A DNA stretch of 64,000 nucleotides from Thermomonas carbonis. Lineage in GTDB: Bacteria > Pseudomonadota > Gammaproteobacteria > Xanthomonadales > Xanthomonadaceae. The notes beneath the pieces are model-generated. The model had not been told where the DNA came from. It saw only the letters and a program-made list of their open reading frames with translations, and did no database searches. This document shows, piece after piece, positions 9,291 to 18,860 of this stretch. The stretch is from contig NZ_CP060719.1 of assembly GCF_014396975.1 (NCBI RefSeq), positions 1,646,001 to 1,710,000 on the forward strand. The letters are read 5' to 3'. Position 1 is the stretch's first letter. Each line of letters starts with the position of its first letter. The position numbers and the translations under genes were made by a program.

Positions 9291-11476
9291 ATGAAAAGTT
9301 GCCGTCCTTTCCTGGTCGCTACCGCCGCTGCGTTATTGGCGGGGGCGTGCGCAACGCCGCGCCTGGAGCTGCCTGACCCATTGCATTCCTCGCAAGGGGT
9401 TGGCACTTCGACAGGGGAAACCCTGATGGAGGCAGGCATTGAAAGCGAACGCCGAACCGCGTTGTTGCGAGGCACCACTCCTGTCGTACCCGGTAGTGGC
9501 GACGGCCTGGTGTCTGGCGTGCAGGGTGAGCCGATGCCGCCCCTCAAAGGGGGGCAGTAAACGTCAATATCGAGGGCATGCCAGTTCCTGCCTTCATCAA
9601 CGAGTTCTTCGGGTCGATCCTGGGGGTTGGGTTCCAGATGGATCCGCAGGTTTCGCGCATGAACGATCTGGTCACCTTGCGCACTTCCGGACCGCAGTCA
9701 CCGCGAGACTTCTATCGTCTGGCGGTGCAAGTGCTGAGAACCTATGGAGTAGGCACCGAATACACCTCGGGAATGGTGATGTTCAACCGTGCCCGCGACA
9801 ACGGCGGCTCGGTTCCGCCGCTGGTGGTCAGCGGACGGACGTTGCCCGATGTGCCAATTACGCACCGACCGGTGTTCCAGCTGGTCGAGCTGCAGTCAGT
9901 GCGAGTGAACGACGTGATCAGCCTGCTCAACATGGCGTTCAAGTCGGATGCCCTCACGATCCAGCCAGACAACAGCCGCAATGCCATCGTCCTGATGGGC
10001 CGTCCGGAACTGGTGAGACAGGCCCTGGATGCAATTCGTGTATTCGATCGGCCGTATATGCGTGGCCGGACCAGTGCCCGTCTTGAGCCGGCCTTCGTGA
10101 CCGCCGACGAATTGTCCCGGCGCTTGGTCGACGTTCTCAGTGCAGAGGGTTACGGCGCTTCGCTGTACACCACGGGCTCAGCTTCGGGCACGGCGGTCCT
10201 GGTTCTGCCGCTGACATCGGCCAACGCGGTGCTGGTTTTCTCGGCCGATCGTGCGGTGCTGGAGCATGCCATCGAGTGGGCTCGCAGCATTGACCGGCCC
10301 AACCCTACTGCGGGCACGGATGGCCTGTTCTATTACACCGCCAAGAACACCAAGGCGGAAGAAATCGCCAAGACGATCAGCGGGGTGCGCAGCGCGTCAA
10401 CCACACGAACGCCGAGTCGCGAGACAGTCGATGGAAGTCAAGGGGGTAGCGCCTCGGCGGCACCGGCGGCACCAGCGGCTGGTGAAGTGGATCTTTCGCG
10501 CGGCAAGCTCATTCCGGATGAGCCTCGAAATGCGCTGATCTTTCAGGGCACGGCCACCGACTGGGGTCGCTTGTTGCCACTGATCCAGCAGATGGACAAG
10601 GCGCCGCGTCAGGTAATGATTGAAGTGACTGTGGCCGAAGTGACTCTTACCGATGAGGAGGAGTTCGGGGTGTCCTGGCTGGCCCGCAACAGCGATCTCG
10701 GCAAATTCAACGGCAACATCAGCTCCGGTGTCTTGGGCACCGCGACCGGTGGTTCCGGGCTCAACTACATCCTCGACATCGGCGGCCAGGCGCGCGCCTC
10801 GCTCAAGGCGCTGGCTACGCTCGACCGCATCAGCGTGTTGTCCACGCCTCGTCTGATGGTGAAAAGCGGTGAAGAGGCCAGCTTGGATGTGGGCACCGAA
10901 GTCCCCACCATCAGTTCGCAGGCGACGGGCGGCCTGAATACCGGCGGGGGCGGCACCGGTTTCATCCAGACGGTGCAGTACCGCAAGACCGGCATCCTGC
11001 TGAACATCAAGCCGGTGGTGTATTCCGATGATCGTGTGGACATCGAATTGCGCCAGGAGGTCAGCGAGGCGCTGCCGCTCGGTGCCGATTCCGGGGTGAG
11101 TTCGCCGGCGATTTTCAACCGGTCCTACAGCACCAGTCTCAGTCTGAAAGACGGCAGCGCGATCATGATTGCCGGACTGATGTCGCAGCGGCAGACCAAT
11201 GGCAGCAGCGGCGTTCCTTACCTGAAGGATGTGCCGGTGCTGGGCAACCTGTTCAAGAGCCAGAAGCGCAAGCGCGACAAGACCGAACTGGTGCTGATGA
11301 TCGTGCCTTACATCATCGAGACCGACACTCAGGCCGAGGAATTGACTCGCTCGCTCAGCCAGCGGTTCGAGTTGCTGGAATTGCCGCCGTCGACGACACA
11401 GCCTAGCTTGGTGCCAGTGATGCCTTCGGCCCCCGTGCGTGGACAGGACGGCGACGGCAGCGTTCTGCCCCATTGA
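9291..11476 (+). CDS. gspD: Secretin GspD (XpsD-type lipoprotein), frame broken by one missing base
   Basis: This is the outer-membrane secretin pore. The N-terminus from ATG 9291 is a lipoprotein-like signal ending LLAGACATP. A GTG at 9264 overlapping the xpsN stop is an alternative start. The frame stops at 9560 after LKGGQ. One more G in the run 9549-9554 links it to AVNVNIEGMPVPAFINEFFG and the remaining secretin: N-domains (for example VNDVISLLNMAFKSDALTIQPD) and the secretin core (VMIEVTVAEVTL, LATLDRISVLSTPRLMV, VPYLKDVPVLGNLFK). The restored length is 728 residues, in the XpsD range. It is the last gene of the operon; the glycosyltransferase starts 20 bases further on. Confidence 0.93.
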
Positions 11477-11496
11477 CCCGAAAGGGCGCAGACAGA

Positions 11497-14400
11497 ATGG
11501 CGAGTGCCAAACCGGTACCAGACAAGGGCAACTCACCGGTTGCCCTTCTGGTACTCGGCATGCATCGCAGCGGCACCTCCGCTGTCACGCGGGTACTCAA
11601 CCTGCTGGGCGCAGAGCTCGGTGACGACCTGATGCCTGCTGCTCCGGACAATCCGTCCGGGTTCTGGGAACACAATGGCATCGTCGCAGTGCACGACACT
11701 CTGCTGAAAGCCTTGGGGTTGCGTTGGGATGATCCCAGGCCATTGCCGAGCAACTGGTTGCGCTCGGCGGCGGCGGGCCACGCCGAGCGGGAATTGCAAA
11801 ACCTGATTCGCCGAGATTTCACGGGGGTTGACCTGTGGGCGATCAAGGATCCTCGTTTGTGCCGGCTGATGCCGCTTTGGAGGCGCGTGCTTGCTTCCCT
11901 CGCCATCGAGCCGCGGGTGTTGCTGGTGTCACGGCACCCGAGCGAAGTGGCCGAATCGCTGCATCAACGCGACCGGTTGCCACAGCCGATAGGCGAGCTG
12001 CTATGGGCACGTTACCTGCTGGAAGCAGTCAAGGGCAGTGCAGGCTGCCGGCGCAGCATGATCGACTATGCCGATTTGCTTGCCGACTGGCGCCAGGTTG
12101 TCGAGCGCATCGACCAGGCACTTTCGTTGGGTTTGAAAGTGGATGCTCGGCGGGTACGCGAAGTACAGGCATTCCTGAGGCCGCAGTTGCGGCATCACGC
12201 AGCGCACGGCGCATGGCCGGGCGGTCTGCTTGCTCCCTTGGGCGAGATCGCGGGCGGAACTCTGGATGCCAATGCGGTAGATGGCGCAGCTCGTGCATTC
12301 GATGCAGTCATGCGACCCACTCAGCCATTGGTGGAGGCTTACGCCAGCTTGGTGGCAGTGGCTCGTGGGAATGAAGCGAAAATTCGCACGGATTTGGAAG
12401 CCCAAGGCCATTGGGCGCAGCAGCTGGACGGTGAATTGGATGCCGTGCGTGCGCGCCATGGCCAGCTTGTCGCCGAGCATGAACACACTGTGGGCTGGGC
12501 GCACGCACTGCAAAGCGAACTGGCGACGCTGCAAGGGCTTTACCGGCAAGCCGAGGCAGACCGGGACGAAAAGGCCGGCTGGGCGCAAAACGTTCAGGAC
12601 GAGCTGGCGAGGCTGCAAGGGCTGTACCGGCAAGCCGAGGCAGACCGGGACGAAAAGGCCGGCTGGGCGCAAAACGTTCAGGACGAACTGGCGAGGCTGC
12701 AAGGGCTGTACCGGCAAGCCGAGGCAGACCGGGACGAAAAGACCGGCTGGGCGCAAAGCCTTCAGGGCGAGCTGGCGAGGCTGCAAGGGCTGTACCGGCA
12801 AGCCGAGGCAGACCGGGACGAAAAGACCGGCTGGGCGCAAAGCCTTCAGGGCGAGCTGGCGAGGCTGAAAGGGTTGTACCGGCAAGCCGAGGCAGACCGG
12901 GACGAAAAGGCCGGCTGGGCGCGAAGCCTCCAGGGCGAGCTGTCGACGCTGCAAGGGTTGTACCGGCAAGCCGAAGCAGATCGTGAGGAAAAGACCGGTT
13001 GGGCGCAGGCGCTGCAGAGTGAACTGGCGACGCTGCAAGGACTGTACCGGCAAGCCGAGGCAGACCGGGATGAAAAGACCGGCTGGGCGCGTGCACTGAA
13101 CGCGGAACTAGCACAATTACGTTTGGAACATGATCGGGTTGCAGCGGATCACTTCGAAAAGCAGGATCGATTGCAGGCCTTGGAAATCAGCTTCAACGAA
13201 AGCAAGGGAAGGGAGGATGCGCTACGAGAGCGGATCGCCCGGAAAGAGCAGCAGGAGCAGGAAATGCAGTTGCAATTGGAGCGGATCGCGGCTGAATTGG
13301 CGCGCTTGCAGAATGCGCTAAGCGATCGCCAGGCCGAACTTGAGAGCGAACGCGCCACCCGCCATGTGTTCCAGCAATATGCCTCGGAGCTGGAACAGGC
13401 GGTGGGAGGTATTCTTTCCTCCTCCAGCTGGCGATGGAGTCGTCCGCTTCGTCGCTTGATGGCGGCCCTGCGCGGCTCTGCGGTCGAAGTGGCACTGCCC
13501 CAACGACCCCACCCCTTCCTTGCGACTGCCCTGCGCTGGCAAGAGCCGAGTGCGCGGGTTGCGCCAGATCAGCCTCATCAGACCGGAGAGCCGGCCGCTG
13601 GTGTGTTTGCCGGCATTGCCTTTCCGGAGGTTGATGGGCCTCGCGTCACGGTGGTGATTCCCACCTATGGAAAGCCGGATTACACGGCCCGCTGCCTGCT
13701 TTCGATTCAGCGATCCGGTGATGTCGCGTCTTTTGAGGTTTTGTTGCTGGAAGACGCCTCCGGAGATGGCGCGATGGAAGCGCTGCGTGCGATCCCGGGT
13801 CTGCGTTATCACGAGAACAAGGAGAATCTCGGCTTCCTGCGTTCCTGCAATCAGGCATTGCAGCTGGCGCGCGGCGAATTCATCTGTCTGCTCAATAACG
13901 ACACCGAAGTGCAGCCCGGCTGGCTGGATGCACTGTTGCGCACATTCGATACTCATCCCGATGCGGGCTTGGTCGGCGCCAAGCTGGTCTATCCGGATGG
14001 CCGATTGCAGGAAGCCGGCGGCATCGTCTGGTCTGATGCCACGGCTTGGAACTACGGCCGGTTGCAAGACCCGGCGGCACCGGAATTCTGTTACGCAAAG
14101 GAGGTCGATTATGTCTCCGGCGCCTGCATCATGTTGCCCGCTGGCCTTTTCCGGCGGCTAGGGGGGTTTGACGAGTTCTATTGTCCGGCGTATTGCGAGG
14201 ATACCGATCTGGCCTTCCGGGTACGCGCTGTCGGCCAACGGGTGATGATGCAGCCGGAAGCCGTGGTGATCCACCATGAGGGCATCTCGCACGGTACCGA
14301 CGAAGCCACGGGAGTGAAGGCCTGGCAGGTGGTCAACCAAGGCAAATTCCGCGAGCGCTGGGCGCAGACACTGCAGCACGAGCATTTTCGCAACGCCGAA

Positions 14401-15600
14401 CATCCGTTCCTGGCGCGAGACCGGTCAGCGCTGAAGAAGACCGTATTGGTAATCGACCACTACGTGCCGCAGCCTGATCGCGATGCCGGATCGAGAACGA
14501 TGTGGCAATTCATGCAGCTGTTTCTGGCGCATGGCATGAACGTGAAATTCTGGCCTGAAAACCTGTGGCGCGACCCGGTCTACACGCAGCGGTTGCAGCA
14601 GGCAGGTGTTGAAGTCATGTACGGTCCTGCATGGGCCAATGGGTTCGAGCGTTGGCTGGAACAGGCCGATGGTGCGATCGACTACGTCCTGTTGAGCCGG
14701 CCTCATGTTACCCAACCGCTGTTGCAGGCGCTTCGCCGGCGGACACGGGCGAAACTGCTCTACTACGGACACGATATCCATCACCTGCGCATTCTCAGCG
14801 AATACGCCCTGACGGGTGACAAGGCGCTCCTGCCGGAGGCAGAACGTCTGCGTGCACTGGAGGAAGCGGTCTGGCGTAGCGTCGACGTCGCTTACTACCC
14901 GGCAGATGCAGAGACCAATCACGTACGCACATGGTTGACCGCAAACAATGTGAACAGTCTCGCGGCGACCATCCCGGTGTATGCCTTCGACAGTTTCCCG
15001 GAGGATCCTTGGAACAACCTGGACGAGCGCCGCGACGTGCTGTTCGTGGCCGGATTCGCGCACGGCCCCAATGCGGATGCTGCTGCATGGCTAGTCAACG
15101 AAGTGATGCCGCGACTGTGGCGGCGACACCCGAGGCTGCGGCTGTCGCTGGTTGGGTCCAATCCCACCTCGGCAGTTGTTGCACTGGCCAGCGAGCGCGT
15201 TGAGGTGACCGGTTTCGTGGATGACGACGAGCTACAGCGTCGCTACCGATCCGCGCGCGTCGCGGTGGCCCCGTTGCGCTATGGCGGCGGCATGAAGGGC
15301 AAGGTGGTGGAAGCGATGCGATTCGGCCTCCCCTGCGTCACGACTCCAATCGGCAAGCAGGGATTGGAAGACGTGGACGACTGGCTGGCAGCCCACCAGG
15401 ATCCGGATGCGTTCGCCGACGCAGTATTCCGGCTGCTTGAAGACGATGCGGCCTGGCAGCACGCGTCAGTATCGTCGCAGGCGCACGCACGCAGGCATTT
15501 CTCCTCCGAGGCGATGTGGCAGGTGGTCGGGCGCGCCATCGATCCTGCGCCCTACGAGAGCGCCGACGTGCGCAGAGTGCAGTTGAGGGGAGCGGCATGA
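11497..15600 (+). CDS. Sulfotransferase-like / coiled-coil / GT2 / GT4 multidomain glycan enzyme
   Basis: This 1367-residue multidomain protein has no predicted membrane anchor. Residues 17-300 look like a PAPS-dependent sulfotransferase: GMHRSGTS (21-28) as the 5'-phosphosulfate loop and VSRHPSEVAESL as the 3'-phosphate motif. Residues 334-529 are seven 28-residue coiled-coil repeats, followed by more predicted coil to about 640. A GT2 domain starts near 717 (VTVVIPTYGKPDY, NNDTEVQPGW as the DxD region, CEDTDLAFR). A GT4-type domain follows from about 979 (LVIDHYVPQPDRDAGSR, FVDDDELQRRYRSA, GGGMKGKVVEAMRFGLP). The ATG at 11497 has an AAGGG ribosome site; a TTG at 11473 is less likely. It overlaps the next gene (ATGA). 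It probably builds or caps a surface glycan. See the ruler finding. Confidence 0.88.
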   Translation: MASAKPVPDKGNSPVALLVLGMHRSGTSAVTRVLNLLGAELGDDLMPAAPDNPSGFWEHNGIVAVHDTLLKALGLRWDDPRPLPSNWLRSAAAGHAERELQNLIRRDFTGVDLWAIKDPRLCRLMPLWRRVLASLAIEPRVLLVSRHPSEVAESLHQRDRLPQPIGELLWARYLLEAVKGSAGCRRSMIDYADLLADWRQVVERIDQALSLGLKVDARRVREVQAFLRPQLRHHAAHGAWPGGLLAPLGEIAGGTLDANAVDGAARAFDAVMRPTQPLVEAYASLVAVARGNEAKIRTDLEAQGHWAQQLDGELDAVRARHGQLVAEHEHTVGWAHALQSELATLQGLYRQAEADRDEKAGWAQNVQDELARLQGLYRQAEADRDEKAGWAQNVQDELARLQGLYRQAEADRDEKTGWAQSLQGELARLQGLYRQAEADRDEKTGWAQSLQGELARLKGLYRQAEADRDEKAGWARSLQGELSTLQGLYRQAEADREEKTGWAQALQSELATLQGLYRQAEADRDEKTGWARALNAELAQLRLEHDRVAADHFEKQDRLQALEISFNESKGREDALRERIARKEQQEQEMQLQLERIAAELARLQNALSDRQAELESERATRHVFQQYASELEQAVGGILSSSSWRWSRPLRRLMAALRGSAVEVALPQRPHPFLATALRWQEPSARVAPDQPHQTGEPAAGVFAGIAFPEVDGPRVTVVIPTYGKPDYTARCLLSIQRSGDVASFEVLLLEDASGDGAMEALRAIPGLRYHENKENLGFLRSCNQALQLARGEFICLLNNDTEVQPGWLDALLRTFDTHPDAGLVGAKLVYPDGRLQEAGGIVWSDATAWNYGRLQDPAAPEFCYAKEVDYVSGACIMLPAGLFRRLGGFDEFYCPAYCEDTDLAFRVRAVGQRVMMQPEAVVIHHEGISHGTDEATGVKAWQVVNQGKFRERWAQTLQHEHFRNAEHPFLARDRSALKKTVLVIDHYVPQPDRDAGSRTMWQFMQLFLAHGMNVKFWPENLWRDPVYTQRLQQAGVEVMYGPAWANGFERWLEQADGAIDYVLLSRPHVTQPLLQALRRRTRAKLLYYGHDIHHLRILSEYALTGDKALLPEAERLRALEEAVWRSVDVAYYPADAETNHVRTWLTANNVNSLAATIPVYAFDSFPEDPWNNLDERRDVLFVAGFAHGPNADAAAWLVNEVMPRLWRRHPRLRLSLVGSNPTSAVVALASERVEVTGFVDDDELQRRYRSARVAVAPLRYGGGMKGKVVEAMRFGLPCVTTPIGKQGLEDVDDWLAAHQDPDAFADAVFRLLEDDAAWQHASVSSQAHARRHFSSEAMWQVVGRAIDPAPYESADVRRVQLRGAA
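12496..13083 (+). repeat. Seven in-frame 84-bp tandem repeats encoding a coiled coil
   Basis: There are seven consecutive units of exactly 84 bases (28 codons, four heptads), with a degenerate eighth unit from 13084. Each unit starts with Trp-Ala, contains Glu-Leu-Ala-x-Leu-Gln-Gly-Leu-Tyr-Arg-Gln and ends with Asp-Glu-Lys-(Ala/Thr)-Gly. Central units 2 to 5 are nearly identical at the DNA level and the outer units diverge, the usual pattern for unequal exchange or slippage. The reading frame is kept whatever the copy number. It is not a CRISPR array, because there are no unique spacers. Confidence 0.95.
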
Positions 15601-16561
15601 AAGTATTGATTCTCGGCGCGACGGGTTTCGTCGGCAGCTACCTCATGGAGCGCGCAATGGCGCGTGGTGACGAGGTGGTCGGCACTCACTACAACGCGAC
15701 CATCGAAAACCGCGACTGGCGCCCGTTCCAGGATCGTTTGTCGCGTTGCGACATCCGTTATCGCGAGCAAGTCGATCGCGTCATCGCTCGCAGCTGCCCG
15801 GATGTGGTCTATCTGCTTTCGGCGCAGAGCTACCCCGCGCTTTCATGGGATGTGCCGGTCGAGACATTGCACACCAACGTGATCGGCACGGCTCAGGTGT
15901 TCGAATCCATCCGCGCCGCCGGAATCGACCCGGTGGTGGTGGTGGCTTGCTCCAGCGCCCAGTACGGCGAGGTTGCCGAAGCCGATATCCCCGTGCGCGA
16001 AAGCCATCCGATGCGACCGCTGCATCCCTACGGGGTCAGCAAGGTCGCTACCGAGATGCTTGCGCTCCAATACCACGCGAATTGCGGTATCCGCAGCGTC
16101 TGCGCGCGCATCTTCAACACCACGGGACCGCGCAAGACGGGGGATGTTTGCGCGGATCTGACGCAACGCGTGGCCCGGATCGAAGCCGGTATGCAGGCAC
16201 CGGTGCTCGCCGTGGGAAACCAGGATACCTGGCGCGCCATCACGGATGTGCGTGATTTGGCTCGGGCACTCGAACTCCTGGCCGAATGCGGCGTCGCCGG
16301 AAACTCCTACAATATCAGCGGCGCCACGACCTACCGCATTGGCGATATCGTGGACACCTTGAAGGCGGCGTCGCGCGTTCCTCTTGAAGTGCGCACGGAT
16401 CCTGCTCTGCTGCGTCCCAGCGACGAGAAAGTCATATTCGGCGATTCCTCGCTCTTGATGGCCGCGACGGGTTGGGCGCAGGAGATACCGCTTCGGCAGA
16501 CCCTGGACGACATGCTTTCCTACTGGCGGAGTCTGCTTGCTTCAGAAGGGGGGCGGGATGA
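15597..16561 (+). CDS. NAD(P)-dependent sugar-nucleotide dehydratase/reductase (GMD/RMD-like SDR)
   Basis: This extended short-chain dehydrogenase has the Rossmann motif GATGFVG (7-13) and catalytic YGVSK with Tyr145 and Lys149. The patterns LLSAQSYPALSWDVP and FNTTGPRKTGDV are typical of GDP-mannose 4,6-dehydratases and GDP-4-keto-6-deoxyhexose reductases. Next to GDP-heptose genes it may act on GDP-D-glycero-D-manno-heptose to give a 6-deoxyheptose; that is inference. As given the frame runs on to 16631, deep into hddA. One extra G in the run 16548-16553 would end it at 16559-16561 with an ATGA overlap to hddA (321 aa), which I take as the true end. Confidence 0.82.
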
Positions 16562-17585
16562 TCGTCCGCGCGCGCGCGCCCCTCCGTCTGGGGCTGGCCG
16601 GTGGCGGCACCGACGTTCCGCCGTACTGTGACCAGTACGGTGGTTACGTGATGAACGTGACTATCGACAAATATGCCTATGTCACCCTGGATCCGTCGCC
16701 GGATGGTCTGCTGCATCTGCATGCGGTGGATACCGACGTATCCGCCGTGCTCTCTCCGGATCAGGTGAGTCCAGAGCCGGGTCCACTGCAACTGCTCAAG
16801 GGTGTCTATCTCAGGATCGTGGCGCAGTTCCTGGGGGACGAGCACCCGCGCTGCGTGTACGTACCCACTCCGATGCGCCACCGGGTTCCGGATTGGGCTC
16901 GTCGTCCACGATGGTGGTGGCGCTGGTGACCGCGTTCGCCGAGTACTTTTCGTTGGCGCTTGGCGAATACGAGATTGCACAGCTGGCATACGATATCGAA
17001 CGCAAGGATCTGGACTTGGCCGGCGGTCGGCAGGATCAGTATGCGGCTGCGTTCGGCGGCTTCAACTTCATGGAGTTCTACGCCGGCGATCACGTCGTGG
17101 TGAACCCGTTGCGCGTGAAAGAGTGGATCTGGGCGGAACTGGAATCCAGCCTTGTGCTGTATTTCACCGGGGTTTCGCGCGAGTCGGCGAAGATCATCGA
17201 CGAACAGTCGCGCAATATTCGTGAAAACCGGGCGGATTCACTGGATGCGATGCACCGCTTGAAACTGGAAGCCAGTCGCATGAAGGAAGCGCTGTTGCGC
17301 GGTGATCTGGTCCGTTTTGCGGAGGTGATGCGGGCTGGATGGATCGCCAAGAAGCAGAGCGCACACAGCATCAGCAACGCACTGATCGACGATCTCGAAA
17401 CGCTGGCAATGGATAATGGCGCCCGCGCCACCAAGGTGTCGGGCGCGGGAGGGGGCGGCTTCATGATGTTCGTCTGCGATCCTGCGGACCGCGTTCTGCT
17501 TTCGCGGGCGCTGGCGACTCGAGGGGGCAGCGTGTTCGATTTCCATTTCAATCCGCACGGTGCGGTCGCGTGGAGGGTGCCATGA
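16558..17585 (+). CDS. hddA: D-glycero-alpha-D-manno-heptose 7-phosphate kinase (GHMP family), frame broken
   Basis: This kinase converts heptose 7-phosphate to the 1,7-bisphosphate in the GDP-D-glycero-D-manno-heptose route. The N-terminus (RARAPLRLGLAGGGTDVPPY) is diagnostic for HddA-type GHMP kinases. The ATP loop SDAPPGSGLGSSSTM lies near residue 107, and the C-terminal motif is VSGAGGGGFMMF. As given, the first frame stops at 16929. One missing base near 16862 (between GT and ACC) restores CVYVTHSDAPPGSG and a full 342-residue protein ending at 17585. The stop overlaps gmhA (ATGA). Confidence 0.88.
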
Positions 17586-18169
17586 GGGAGTACATCACTG
17601 ACGAGTTCGCCAAGGCGGTGGCCAACATGCAGGCGTTGGCCGATGATGTTGCGTTGGCCGAGCAAGTCGAGCGGTCAGTTCTCCTGTGCACCGATGCGTT
17701 GCGCAACGGCCGCAAGCTGCTGTTCTGCGGCAATGGCGGCAGCGCCGCCGACGCGCAGCACTGGGCCGGCGAACTGGTCAGCCGTTTCTATTACGACCGT
17801 CCGGGCCTGGCGGCGATCGCACTGACGACCGACAGCAGCATCCTCACCGCGATCGGCAACGATTACGGTTACGACTACGTGTTCGCACGCCAGGTCGAGG
17901 CGCTGGGCCAGGCGGGCGATGTGCTGGTCGCGATCTCCACCTCCGGCAATTCGCCGAACGTGTTGCGTGCCGCCGATGTCGCGCGCGCACGCGGCATGAA
18001 GGTGATCGCCTTTACCGGGCGCAGCGGCGGCAAGCTGCTGGCGATGGCCGACCTCTGCTTCCGCATGCCGTCGGACGAAACCCCGCGTATCCAGGAAGGC
18101 CACGAATTCGTCGGCCATCTGCTGTGCGCGCTGATCGAAGCCGGCATTTTTCCGCGCGATGCCGGCTGA
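17582..18169 (+). CDS. gmhA: Phosphoheptose isomerase
   Basis: This SIS-domain enzyme converts sedoheptulose 7-phosphate to D-glycero-D-manno-heptose 7-phosphate, the first step of heptose synthesis. Visible motifs are CGNGGSAADAQHWAGELVSRF near residue 40 and ISTSGNSPNVLRA near 117, with the C-terminal RIQEGHEFVGHLLC. Its 195 residues are normal for GmhA. The ATG at 17582 overlaps the hddA stop, and the gene's end overlaps hddC by 11 bases, so the heptose genes are tightly coupled. Confidence 0.95.
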   Translation: MREYITDEFAKAVANMQALADDVALAEQVERSVLLCTDALRNGRKLLFCGNGGSAADAQHWAGELVSRFYYDRPGLAAIALTTDSSILTAIGNDYGYDYVFARQVEALGQAGDVLVAISTSGNSPNVLRAADVARARGMKVIAFTGRSGGKLLAMADLCFRMPSDETPRIQEGHEFVGHLLCALIEAGIFPRDAG

Positions 18170-18860
18170 CGAAGCCATCATCCTTGCCGGCGGCTTCGGC
18201 ACCCGCCTGCGCGGCATCGTCGATGATGTGCCCAAGCCGCTGGCACCTGTGGCCGGTCGCCCGTTCCTGGCGTGGGTGCTCGACCGGCTTGCGGCCAATG
18301 GTATTCGCCGCTGCCTTCTGGCCACCGGCTATCTGTCCGACACGATCGAACAACGCATCGGCGCACGCTGGCAAGGCATGGACATCGCCTATTCGGTCGA
18401 ACCGGAACCACTCGGCACCGGTGGCGCGATCCGTCTCGCCGCAACGCGTTTGCTCGGTGATGCCGCACATGTATTGAACGGCGACACCTGGCTCGAATAC
18501 GACCCTCGCGCGCTCGAAGCCGCCGCGCATGCCGCAGGCACGCCGATGGCGATCGCGCTGGCGCGCGTGGACGACGTGGCCCGCTACGGTGCCGTCGATA
18601 TCGACCAGCATCGCGTCATCGGCTTTCGCGAGAAAGGCGAGACCGCTGCCGGCTGGATCAATGCCGGTTGCTACTTCCTCGGCGCCGATGCGCTCGCGGC
18701 ATTGCCTGCGCATGATACGTTTTCGTTCGAGCAGGCGGTGCTGCAACCGCGCACGCACGCAGGCGAAGTCGCTGCGTTCACAGACACGGCGGGCTTCATC
18801 GACATCGGTGTGCCGGTGGATTACGCAAGGGCGCAGCTGCAATTCGCGGGGCAGGCGTGA
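18159..18860 (+). CDS. hddC: D-glycero-alpha-D-manno-heptose 1-phosphate guanylyltransferase
   Basis: This 233-residue nucleotidyltransferase has the signature ILAGGFGTRLRG (8-19) and VPKPLAPVAGRPFLAWVL, then VLNGDTWLEYD as the metal/sugar-phosphate region. In this context (hddA, gmhA and gmhB adjacent) it is best read as HddC, making GDP-D-glycero-alpha-D-manno-heptose. A related sugar-1-phosphate nucleotidyltransferase with another specificity is possible from sequence alone. It overlaps gmhA upstream and gmhB downstream (GTGA). Confidence 0.88.
   Translation: MPADEAIILAGGFGTRLRGIVDDVPKPLAPVAGRPFLAWVLDRLAANGIRRCLLATGYLSDTIEQRIGARWQGMDIAYSVEPEPLGTGGAIRLAATRLLGDAAHVLNGDTWLEYDPRALEAAAHAAGTPMAIALARVDDVARYGAVDIDQHRVIGFREKGETAAGWINAGCYFLGADALAALPAHDTFSFEQAVLQPRTHAGEVAAFTDTAGFIDIGVPVDYARAQLQFAGQA

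Noticed and set aside
5256..9554. Programmed ribosomal frameshifting in the T2SS genes
   Set aside because: Some sites have only two or three Gs, no classic slippery heptamer is present, and the same loss appears in unrelated genes such as valS and ETF-QO.
12496..13083. Possible CRISPR array
   Set aside because: The units are contiguous, in frame and coding, with no spacers and no cas genes nearby.
12001..13114. Long antisense open frames across the 84-bp repeats
   Set aside because: They arise because the repeat unit has no stop in these frames. They repeat Pro/Arg/Leu-rich nonsense and oppose a clear multidomain gene.
16562..16631. C-terminal extension of the SDR enzyme into hddA
   Set aside because: It is Arg/Pro-rich and out of family. 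One missing G explains it and restores an ATGA overlap.
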